Assembly: GCA_018970945.1 (NCBI GenBank)
Contig: JAGWVJ010000015.1
Span: 1-40,003, forward strand
DNA: 40,003 nt
Direction: 5' to 3'
Origin: Cyanobacteria bacterium REEB417
GTDB taxonomy: Bacteria; Cyanobacteriota; Cyanobacteriia; PCC-6307; Cyanobiaceae
In this document: one piece after another, positions 1-6,582 of the stretch
How the letters are laid out: each line of letters opens with the position of its first letter
How positions within the stretch are numbered: the first letter of the stretch is position 1
Made by a program: the position numbers and the translations under genes
Notes under the pieces: model-generated
Databases searched by the model: none
What the model was told of the DNA's origin: nothing
What the model saw: only the letters and a program-made list of their open reading frames with translations

Positions 1-1
1 C

Positions 2-1117
2 CTGTATGAGAAGTATGCGCCGACGGCGCTGATGAAATCGGCCACCCTCAGAGCGGCTAAATATGTTGCCCATTCCAAATTGGGGGATAACCCCTATTTC
101 GATGCTGCCAAGTACAAGACCTATGTCTCTGCTGACGAGCAGGTTCTGCTCAGCCAGCCGATTGGAATCCTTGATTCTGAGGAAGCATTTGACTGGGTTC
201 TGGCCGATAACCGTTCGCTGGCGGCTGATCTGGGCCCAGCGCCCGATCCCGTGACCGGTTATCGCGAAGCGCTTGAGCTTGACGCAACGTTTGCAGGTTT
301 CCTGGCCAATCCTGTGCTGATGGCCAGCCGAGGCCAGACACGGGAGTTATTCACGTACACCTCCCAGCTGACGCTCGATGCCTTGCCTGGTTTCAGCAGT
401 GATGCTGCCTATGTCAACGCTTCGCGTGACGTCATCGGCCTGTATGTCACCCACCTGCAACGCTTGCCGTCGCCCGCTGAGCTGCATCGTTTGGCGCGTC
501 GGCTTGCCGATGATGGGCGGACTGTCGACTATGTCCGTCAGGTGATCACCTACAAGGGCGCCTACGACCCTGCCAATCCGGTGAGTGTGGATGCAATCCA
601 AGATCAGTACTACAACCATGCGACGGGCGATGTTCGCTATGCCTATCAAGGCATCACAAATCTTGCTGACCGTTCCTCCTTCCGGATGATCGGCGACGAT
701 TTCACGGCGGTGACGCCGGTTGATGCCCAGCGACTGTCGAATATTGTTGATTATGGTCTTTATTTTGATGCGCAGGTTGTCAACAATATGAACATCGACG
801 GAGACATCATGATGTTCCTTGGCCCCTCGCAGGCCATGAAGGATCTGCTCACAACGTCTTACGCTTCGATCACTGCAAATCCGGCGACGGTGCCTCTGGC
901 TCTTGGCATACTCAATGCGTCGTTACGGGGCAATTACACCTATCCGTTGGGCACCAGCTCGCCGTTGGCCAATGGTCTCAACGTGGAGTCGTCAACCTAT
1001 GAGCCAGTCTATTCCCCCTATCTCCATGAGGATCTGCTGGTGACGCCGGGTGTTGCCACCGCCCCAGTGTCGCCCGTTGTGGCAAGTGTCGGCATTTTTG
1101 GCCACGTCGGCCATTGA
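2..1117 (+). CDS. Large surface/secreted-type protein of unknown function, 5'-truncated by the window
   Basis: The reading frame is open from base 2, so the true start lies outside the window and only the last 371 residues are visible; the ATG at 32 is probably internal. I do not recognise a family with certainty. Residues about 147-188 of the visible part (LYVTHLQRLPSPAELHRLA and following) resemble the helical DUF4214 unit found in large exported cyanobacterial proteins, but this is a weak resemblance. The tail is rich in Pro, Val, Thr and Ser (TPGVATAPVSPVVASVG), like a linker or secreted C-terminus, with no membrane anchor. Base composition is visibly lower in GC than pyrD or pilMN, which fits a large accessory protein. 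A stem-loop follows the stop. Function unknown. Confidence 0.6.
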   Translation: MYEKYAPTALMKSATLRAAKYVAHSKLGDNPYFDAAKYKTYVSADEQVLLSQPIGILDSEEAFDWVLADNRSLAADLGPAPDPVTGYREALELDATFAGFLANPVLMASRGQTRELFTYTSQLTLDALPGFSSDAAYVNASRDVIGLYVTHLQRLPSPAELHRLARRLADDGRTVDYVRQVITYKGAYDPANPVSVDAIQDQYYNHATGDVRYAYQGITNLADRSSFRMIGDDFTAVTPVDAQRLSNIVDYGLYFDAQVVNNMNIDGDIMMFLGPSQAMKDLLTTSYASITANPATVPLALGILNASLRGNYTYPLGTSSPLANGLNVESSTYEPVYSPYLHEDLLVTPGVATAPVSPVVASVGIFGHVGH

Positions 1118-1144
1118 TCTCTGAGCTGGCCAGTGAATTGTTCA

Positions 1145-1185
1145 CTCCACGATCGGTCGCGCTTCGCCCGTGACCGGCCGTGGAG
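1145..1185. other. Imperfect stem-loop downstream of the first gene
   Basis: CTCCACG (1145-1151) pairs with CGTGGAG (1179-1185). Inside, CGGTC (1154-1158) pairs with GACCG (1172-1176). No T-run follows, so it is not a classical intrinsic terminator. It may be a transcript-end structure for the first gene. A second palindrome, CTCGGCCGAG, lies at 1195-1204 inside a GACGC...GCGTC pair. The 1118-1407 gap holds no convincing gene. Confidence 0.45.
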
Positions 1186-1285
1186 ATGACGCCGCTCGGC
1201 CGAGGTCAGCGTCACCGCGGCAGCGCCCATGGCGTTGAGTGATCGTTGTCAGCGGCCTCTGGAGTCTCTGCGCAATTGGGATGCA

Positions 1286-1313
1286 ATAAAAAAGCCCCGC
1301 CGAAGGCAGGGCT
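1286..1313 (-). terminator. Rho-independent terminator of the minus-strand gene 1408-2076
   Basis: Read on the minus strand, AGCCC/GCC pairs with GGC/GGGCT (1313 to 1293) around a three-base loop with one internal mismatch. It is followed directly by a T-rich tract (complement of AATAAAAAA at 1286-1293). Stem plus U-tract is the standard intrinsic terminator shape. It lies about 95 bases past the stop of the minus-strand exported protein. Confidence 0.75.
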
Positions 1314-1407
1314 GAGATTGGAGTTGCAACCGGAGTCTGTCCTTGTTTCGACCCGATGCGTTTCCTCACTCCTCACACATAGAACTTAACGGCGGCTCCA
1401 TGAGGAG

Positions 1408-2076
1408 CTAGGGGTCTGTGACCAGCTTGTCAACTGGCCTCCAGGGGATCACGGCCAATGCGACCACGCGCTGCCGCTCCCCTGGGCTGCTCAGTGGCGG
1501 CGGCGGCGGCGGCAATCCTGCTGCCAACGAAGCTCCGGCCTCCACGGCCACCAGCCTGGAGCCCTGCAGCGTCCAGTTTTCGCCTGGTGTCAGGGCGATC
1601 AGTTCGCCGCTGCTTGCGACGCGGCCGTTGTGCTCGCCGTTCGGATCGACTCCTCGGGCCACGTCGAAGCTGCTGCCCTGGCGCCAGTGCCGTGCCTGAA
1701 GGATCAGGTTGGAGCCCTGCCGCCGCAGTTGAAAACGCCAGTTGCCCGGGTTGCTGTTGTCGGATGGCTGCAGGCTCAACCGGGCACTGAGGCTGCCCAG
1801 GCTGCAGGCTTCGCTGTGGGTGGCGGCGGCCTCCAATGCCACGAGCCGGCCGTTGGCTTCAGGGACCCAGCAACGGCCTGCGGTCTGTTGTTGCAACAGC
1901 ACCGGTGTCCACCGTCCGCGTCCGTCGGCCTGGGCTGCCAGCAGGCTGTGCGCCGTGAGCTGGGCGGGCTGCTCGGCGCCCTCGGCGAGGCCGCGGCTCA
2001 GGACCGCCCCGCCCTGGGCTGCCGCCAGCAGCACCGCGGTCCCCAGGATCAGTCGGTGGTGTCGTGCGGTGCCCAT
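1408..2076 (-). CDS. Exported protein, possibly DUF3747-like
   Basis: This 222-residue protein starts with a basic stretch and a hydrophobic segment (LILGTAVLLAAAQGGAVL), a likely signal peptide or anchor. The mature part has a single RCW motif, an LRRQGSNLILQA strand-like stretch and a late LTPGENWTLQGSRL stretch. This order (Cys-Trp, then an L..xG.xLxLxA strand, then a Leu-x-Pro-Gly-x-W motif) recalls the cyanobacterial DUF3747 domain, but similarity is distant. A six-proline run lies near residue 190. The start overlaps no gene and shares a short divergent region with rnhA; the terminator at 1286-1313 ends the transcript. Function unknown. Confidence 0.6.
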   Translation of the reverse strand: MGTARHHRLILGTAVLLAAAQGGAVLSRGLAEGAEQPAQLTAHSLLAAQADGRGRWTPVLLQQQTAGRCWVPEANGRLVALEAAATHSEACSLGSLSARLSLQPSDNSNPGNWRFQLRRQGSNLILQARHWRQGSSFDVARGVDPNGEHNGRVASSGELIALTPGENWTLQGSRLVAVEAGASLAAGLPPPPPPLSSPGERQRVVALAVIPWRPVDKLVTDP

Positions 2077-2144
2077 CGCTGTGATGCCGGCCTGAGGATG
2101 GTCTGACTCAGGATGCTCTCTAGCTCAGATGCCGGAGTTGTCGA

Positions 2145-2900
2145 GTGCCAGATGAACGGACATCGCCGCAGGACGGATGCGACGGCTCGGCCAACCCTGT
2201 GGTGGCTGCCGCCTGCGACGGCGCCTGCAGCGGCAACCCGGGGCCGGGGGGGTGGGGCGCCCTGCTGCGGTTTGCTGATGGCAGCGTTCGGGAGCTGGGC
2301 GGCTCCGATCCCGCCACCACCAACAACCGCATGGAGCTGACCGCGGCCCTGGCGGTGCTGCAGGAACTCGCGACCCTGCCGCGCCAGCCGCAGCTGGCGA
2401 TCCGCACCGATAGCCGCTATCTGATTGATGGCCTCCAGAGCTGGATGCCGGGCTGGAAGCGCAAAGGTTGGAAGACGGCCGCGGGAGCGCCGGTGCTCAA
2501 CCGCGACCTGTGGGAGCAGCTCGATCGTGCCCGCCTGCCCGGTGTTGTTCTGCAGCACGTGCGGGGCCACAACGGTGACCCCGACAACGAACGTTGCGAT
2601 GCGATCGCCGTCGCCTGGTGCCGGGGTCAGGGGGTGCCGGCGGCGGTGCCCACAGCGGTTGATCCGGCGCCGGTCGCCCTGCAGCAGTTGTTGGGCCGCC
2701 TTGAGCTGGCCGACCGTCTCTGCCGGGGCGGTTTTGGCCTCACCCTGGTGGAGCTGGCCCAGTTGCTGGAAGAGCCCGTTGCCCGTGTGGCCGAGCGTCA
2801 GGGGCGCTGGCGCTGGCGCGATTGGTGGATCGAACCCCTGGCCGAAGGCCGCTGGCGGCTGCAGGCTGGGTCTGCGGCATCGCACGATGGTGATGGCTGA
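2145..2900 (+). CDS. rnhA: Ribonuclease HI with a C-terminal extension
   Basis: RNase HI cleaves the RNA strand of RNA-DNA hybrids. The catalytic carboxylates are all visible: Asp25 in [16 protein letters not shown], Glu64 in NNRMEL, Asp89 in [12 protein letters not shown] and Asp152 in NERCDAIA, with the flexible-loop His142 in GHNGD. The start is a GTG with GGAG 8 bases upstream. The enzyme domain ends near residue 165; E. coli RNase HI has 155 residues, so about 85 residues are extra. The extension ([20 protein letters not shown], then a Trp/Arg-rich stretch) looks like a small helix-turn-helix or winged-helix domain. The 3' end overlaps pyrD by 14 bases, suggesting coupled expression. Confidence 0.93.
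   Translation: MPDERTSPQDGCDGSANPVVAAACDGACSGNPGPGGWGALLRFADGSVRELGGSDPATTNNRMELTAALAVLQELATLPRQPQLAIRTDSRYLIDGLQSWMPGWKRKGWKTAAGAPVLNRDLWEQLDRARLPGVVLQHVRGHNGDPDNERCDAIAVAWCRGQGVPAAVPTAVDPAPVALQQLLGRLELADRLCRGGFGLTLVELAQLLEEPVARVAERQGRWRWRDWWIEPLAEGRWRLQAGSAASHDGDG
2601..2608. repeat. HIP1 palindrome (one of at least six in the window)
   Basis: GCGATCGC is the highly iterated palindrome of many cyanobacteria. I find exact copies at 2601-2608, 11569-11576, 24121-24128, 27168-27175, 27324-27331 and 39831-39838, all inside genes. The list may be incomplete, since it was read by eye. Confidence 0.85.
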
Positions 2901-4083
2901 CGTCGATCGGGAGATGGCTCCCAGCGGAACCGGTGCCCTCTATCGGCGCTTTGTGGGGCCGTTGCTCAGCAGCGATGAGGGCTCCGATGCCGAACAGCTG
3001 GCGGCGTTGTCGTTGGCGGCGCTGGGTCAGGCCTCCCTGCGCCGTGGCTGGCCCGGCGTCAGCACGGTGCTCGCCGGCCTGGCACGGGAGCTGCAACGCC
3101 CGGATGCGCGGCTCGAGCAGAGTCTGTTCGGCTGTCGCTTCAGCAACCCGGTGGGGCTGGCGGCAGGATTCGATAAAAACGCCGTGGCTGCCGGCATCTG
3201 GCACTGCTTCGGGTTCGGCTTTGCCGAGCTGGGCACGGTCACCTGGCACGCCCAGAGCGGCAACCCCCGCCCCCGCCTGTTTCGCCTGGCAGCGGAGCGG
3301 GCAGCCCTCAACCGCATGGGCTTCAACAACAGGGGTGCCGAGGCAGTGCTGCGCACCCTCGAACGGCAGCGGCTGCCGGCTCCGGGGCAGCGACCGGCGG
3401 TGTTGGGCATCAATCTGGGCAAGTCGAAGCGCACGCCGCTGGAGCTCGCTCCCGATGACTACGCCAGCTCCCTTGACGTGCTGGCCCCGCTGGCCGATTA
3501 CGCGGTGATCAATGTCAGCTCGCCCAACACGCCTGGGCTCAGGGATCTGCAGCAGGAGAGTCAGCTGCGGCGGCTGGTGGAGCGGTTGCGACGCCTGCCG
3601 GGCTGTCCGCCGCTGCTGGTCAAGATCGCGCCCGATCTTGAAGACGACGCCATCGATGCGATTGCGCGCATGGCCTACGAAGAGGGGCTGGCCGGTGTGA
3701 TCGCCGTCAACACCAGCCTCAACCGTCTGGGCCTCGAGCAGCGTCGCCTGGCCCAGAGCGGCCTGACCCTGGCCGAGGAGGCTGGTGGTCTCAGCGGTGC
3801 GCCCCTGCGGGCCCGCGCCCTTGAGGTGCTGCGGCGGCTGCGTGCCATCGCCGGCCCGGCGCTGCCGCTGGTGGGGGTGGGTGGCATCGATTCGGCCCAG
3901 GCCGCCTGGGAGCGCATCGCTGCCGGGGCCTCCCTGGTGCAGGTCTACACCGGGTGGATCTACGAGGGCCCCGAGCTGGTGCCGGCCATTCTTGAGGGCC
4001 TGCGCCTGCAGCTTGACCGCCACGGCCTGGCCCACATCGGTGCGGCGGTGGGCAGTGGCCTGCCCTGGCTTGAGGGGGCCTGA
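2887..4083 (+). CDS. pyrD: Dihydroorotate dehydrogenase (quinone), class 2
   Basis: This FMN enzyme oxidises dihydroorotate to orotate in pyrimidine synthesis and passes electrons to membrane quinone. Class 2 motifs are clear: [35 protein letters not shown] (the catalytic base in this class is a Ser), LLVKIAPD, and the phosphate-binding GVGGI near the C-terminus. The predicted 398-residue length is somewhat longer than E. coli PyrD (336), mostly from N-terminal helices used for membrane and quinone contact. The frame is open far upstream inside rnhA, but homology begins only after the ATG cluster at 2887/2893/2914; I chose 2887. The gene is translationally overlapped with rnhA. Confidence 0.93.
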   Translation: MVMADVDREMAPSGTGALYRRFVGPLLSSDEGSDAEQLAALSLAALGQASLRRGWPGVSTVLAGLARELQRPDARLEQSLFGCRFSNPVGLAAGFDKNAVAAGIWHCFGFGFAELGTVTWHAQSGNPRPRLFRLAAERAALNRMGFNNRGAEAVLRTLERQRLPAPGQRPAVLGINLGKSKRTPLELAPDDYASSLDVLAPLADYAVINVSSPNTPGLRDLQQESQLRRLVERLRRLPGCPPLLVKIAPDLEDDAIDAIARMAYEEGLAGVIAVNTSLNRLGLEQRRLAQSGLTLAEEAGGLSGAPLRARALEVLRRLRAIAGPALPLVGVGGIDSAQAAWERIAAGASLVQVYTGWIYEGPELVPAILEGLRLQLDRHGLAHIGAAVGSGLPWLEGA

Positions 4084-4140
4084 GGCTGACCGCAGCTCCA
4101 AAGTTCGTTAGCTTGCGCGCAGGAGCGGAAGCCGATCCTG

Positions 4141-5718
4141 GTGCTTGCCGAAGTCCGCGAGCTCTGGCGCCCGCTGCGATCCCAATGGTTGGCCGAACGG
4201 GTGGTGCTCAGCCTCGAGGAGCCCACCCTGCGCGGCCTGGCCCTGCGGCGCGGGGTCATCAGCGTGCCGGTCTGGGAGTCGCTGCTGCCGGCCCAGGTGC
4301 TGGCCGATGGCCTGCCCTTGCGGGTGGAGGAGCTGGGCGATGTTCTGGGTGATCTGCTGCTCAGCAAGGGTTTGATGGCCCAGCCGGTGTGGCTGGTCCT
4401 GCCGCGGCCGGTGGCCCACTGGCGGGTGATCGAGTGGCCCTTTGATGACTGGCCGGATGCGCCGCTTGAAGCCCTGCGCACCGTGGACCCTGAGCTGGGT
4501 CTGCCGTTTTCCCTGGCTGATGCGGCGATCGATCTGCAGCCGCTTTCGGGCGAGCCTCGGCCTGGTCAGCCGCTGCGCTCGCTGCTGATCGCGGCCCCGC
4601 GCCGGTTGGTGGAGGCCTGGATCGCGGTGTTTGCGATTGCCGGGACCACGCTTGAGCGCCTGGTCCCGGCCCAGGTGTGCCTGCGGCAGGCGCTCCTGCC
4701 GGCCCTTGAGCCCCAGCAGGATGTGCTGGTGTTGCAGTGCAGCGGGGCCCGCTGCGCCGCAGGTCTCTGGCGCCAGGGCATGCCGCTCTACGAGCGCGAG
4801 TTGGGCAGCGACGATCCCGAGCTGCCGGCGCACCTGGCGGCGGTGCTCGACTATTTCGGCTCCCGGGACCCTGGCTTCAGGGCAAGCCAGCTGTGGCTGG
4901 CCGGCAGCCTGCGCGATCCGGCGGCGTTGGCTGCGACACTGGGGCTCCCCCTGCGTCAGCTCGAGGACCCTGCCGAGCTGCACGGCTGCATGGGCCCCGA
5001 TGCGGTGCCCGCTGATCTGCTGCGCGAGCCCCGCCAGCAGCAGGGTCTGGGCGATCCGACCACGCTGGCGCGCGAGCGCCGCAGCCTGGTGCTGCGCGGG
5101 GGCTCGATCGGGGCCGCCATGCTGGCTGCCAGTGTGATGGTTACCGCTCTGCTGGTGCTGTGGCAGCAGCAGCTGCAGGGCGAGCTGGCGCGGCTGGCGC
5201 TGGTGCAGGCCACGGTTGAGGCGAGCGAAGCCCGGCTCAGTGCGGCACGCAGCCGTCTCAGAACCCTCACCTCCGCCAACCGGGCCTTGCTGCAGGGTCT
5301 GGTGACCACCCGCTCGGGCTCGGCCTTGCTGCGGGATCTGCAGACACGGGTGCCCCAGGGGGTGCAGCTCACCAGCCTGGTGGTGTCGCCCGGACAGCAG
5401 AACCTGCGGCTGGTGGGCACGGCTGCCGATCCGCAGGCCTTTGCCCGCATCAATGCCCTGCAGATCGCCCTGGGGCGCTCGTCCTTGCTCGAGGCGGGCA
5501 GCGTCAGGCTGCTCAAGGCCCTGCGCGGCGAGCCACGGCCCAACCCACCGCCGGCGGGTCAGCCTGCTGCGCCATCGGCTCAGGTGGGGTTTGAACTGAC
5601 GGCGGCCCTGCGGCCGGCGCTGCCGCCGGCGGTTGAGCTGCAGCTGCTCAGCGAGCTGGGGGCCACCGGCATGGCCCGGCGGTTGCAGCTGCTGCGTGCC
5701 GAAGGGCTGTTGCAGTGA
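4141..5718 (+). CDS. Type IV pilus assembly PilM-PilN fusion protein
   Basis: The 525-residue protein appears to join two inner-membrane alignment-complex proteins. Residues 1 to about 315 are soluble and laid out like the actin-fold PilM (LLIAAPRRLVEAWIAVFAIAG, then a β-rich half ending in SQLWLAGSL), but ATP-binding motifs are hard to see. One membrane helix follows at about 320-342 (GAAMLAASVMVTALLVLW), then a coiled coil to about 385 and a PilN periplasmic domain (LLRDLQTRVPQGVQLTSLVV, LRLVGTAADPQAFARIN). PilM normally binds the cytoplasmic N-terminus of PilN, so fusion would lock the pair together. The start is GTG; AGGAG lies 15 bases upstream, a long spacing. The pilO-like and pilQ genes follow. 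Confidence 0.75.
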   Translation: MLAEVRELWRPLRSQWLAERVVLSLEEPTLRGLALRRGVISVPVWESLLPAQVLADGLPLRVEELGDVLGDLLLSKGLMAQPVWLVLPRPVAHWRVIEWPFDDWPDAPLEALRTVDPELGLPFSLADAAIDLQPLSGEPRPGQPLRSLLIAAPRRLVEAWIAVFAIAGTTLERLVPAQVCLRQALLPALEPQQDVLVLQCSGARCAAGLWRQGMPLYERELGSDDPELPAHLAAVLDYFGSRDPGFRASQLWLAGSLRDPAALAATLGLPLRQLEDPAELHGCMGPDAVPADLLREPRQQQGLGDPTTLARERRSLVLRGGSIGAAMLAASVMVTALLVLWQQQLQGELARLALVQATVEASEARLSAARSRLRTLTSANRALLQGLVTTRSGSALLRDLQTRVPQGVQLTSLVVSPGQQNLRLVGTAADPQAFARINALQIALGRSSLLEAGSVRLLKALRGEPRPNPPPAGQPAAPSAQVGFELTAALRPALPPAVELQLLSELGATGMARRLQLLRAEGLLQ

Positions 5719-5754
5719 CGAGGCTGTTGCAGTGATGAGCCTGTTGCCATGACC
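5705..5754 (+). repeat. Three tandem 17-base repeats at the pilMN/pilO junction
   Basis: Unit 1 (5705-5721, GGCTGTTGCAGTGACGA) and unit 2 (5722-5738, GGCTGTTGCAGTGATGA) differ at one base. Unit 3 (5739-5754) is a diverged copy. The pilMN stop TGA is in unit 1, more stops sit in unit 2, and the pilO ATG falls at the matching place in unit 3. Each unit shifts the frame because 17 is not a multiple of three. Confidence 0.85.
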
Positions 5755-6513
5755 CCAGTGCCGTCCGATCAGGACAGTGTGTTGATGCGGCGTCTGCTGC
5801 TCTGGCTGCCCCTGGGCGGCGGCGGCTTGCTGGCGTTGCTGGTGCTGCTGGTGGGCGCGTTGCCGTTGTACAACGTGCTGCAGGTGCAGACCAGCCAGCA
5901 GCGCGACCAGCTGGAGCAGGAGCAACGCCTGCCCCAGATACGGGCTGACCTGGCCCGGGTCGGCGCCCAGCAGCTCACGGCCGAGCGGCAGCAACGTCAG
6001 TTGCTGACCCTGATCGCCGGCAGCGGTGACCTGGTCACCTTTCTGGCCCAGGCTGACAACGAAGCCCGGCGCCATGGCGTGCAGCTGCAGCTGTTTGAGC
6101 CGACGCCGGCCCTGCCCGCCGCCGAGGGCGAGGAGGCCGACCCCCTCAAGGCCCAGGCCAAGGGCACCCGCAAGCAACGCCAGCGCCAGCAGCGGGCCGA
6201 ACAGCAGGCCAATGCCGCCACAACCAGCAACCCGTTGCGCAAGGCGGGGCTCAACAGCACCCTGATGCTGCTGACCGCCCGGGGCCGCTATCCCCAGGTG
6301 TTGGCCTTTCTGCGGGGCATGGAGGCCCTGTCGCTGCTGGTGGTGTATCTGCCGCCCGGTTCGGGCGGCGGCTTCAGCCTCGGCCAACCCATTGCCGGCA
6401 AAGGTGCCACTGGCCCGGTGCCGAGCACCAACCCCCAGGCGTCAACCCCGACCAACGGGGTGGTTGAGCTGAAGATGGCGATTGCTCTTTACAGCTCTAA
6501 GGCAAGCAAATAA
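5749..6513 (+). CDS. pilO: PilO-like type IV pilus assembly protein
   Basis: The 254-residue protein has a short cytoplasmic start, one membrane helix (about 19-41, LLALLVLLVGALPLYNVLQV), a coiled coil (about 42-90) and a periplasmic domain. This is the layout of PilO, which pairs with PilN to align the secretin with the inner-membrane platform. The domain stretch LVTFLAQADNEARRHGVQL and the later LMLLTARGRYPQVLAFLRGMEAL match the PilO ferredoxin-like fold. A highly basic, Gln-rich insert (about 133-158, with KGTRKQRQRQQRAEQQAN) splits that domain and is unusual. A Gly/Pro/Thr-rich segment precedes the last strand. Position between pilMN and pilQ supports the call; sequence similarity alone would be modest. 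Confidence 0.75.
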   Translation: MTPVPSDQDSVLMRRLLLWLPLGGGGLLALLVLLVGALPLYNVLQVQTSQQRDQLEQEQRLPQIRADLARVGAQQLTAERQQRQLLTLIAGSGDLVTFLAQADNEARRHGVQLQLFEPTPALPAAEGEEADPLKAQAKGTRKQRQRQQRAEQQANAATTSNPLRKAGLNSTLMLLTARGRYPQVLAFLRGMEALSLLVVYLPPGSGGGFSLGQPIAGKGATGPVPSTNPQASTPTNGVVELKMAIALYSSKASK

Positions 6514-6528
6514 AGGCTGGTTTGTTGT

Positions 6529-6582
6529 AGCCACTGCCGATACCATCCCCGCACAGGGAAGGACGGCGCGTGGGCAGTGGCT
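6529..6582 (+). promoter_or_regulatory. 10-bp inverted repeat enclosing the pilQ ribosome binding site
   Basis: AGCCACTGCC (6529-6538) pairs perfectly with GGCAGTGGCT (6573-6582). The 34-base loop contains the likely ribosome binding site AAGGA (6558-6562) and the GTG start codon (6570-6572) touches the 3' arm. In mRNA this would be a long hairpin that could limit initiation at pilQ. Confidence 0.5.

Noticed and set aside
1118-1407. A tRNA or small RNA gene in the first intergenic gap
   Set aside because: The stems do not form a cloverleaf and no conserved T-loop sequence is present; only terminator-type structures are supported.
2740-4101. A long antisense frame over pyrD
   Set aside because: No recognisable protein; pyrD on the plus strand is complete and conserved.
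4108-6387. A very long open frame antisense to pilMN and pilO
   Set aside because: Its translation is Gln/His/Arg-rich low complexity, as expected from antisense reading of GC-rich genes. The sense strand carries clear pilus proteins.
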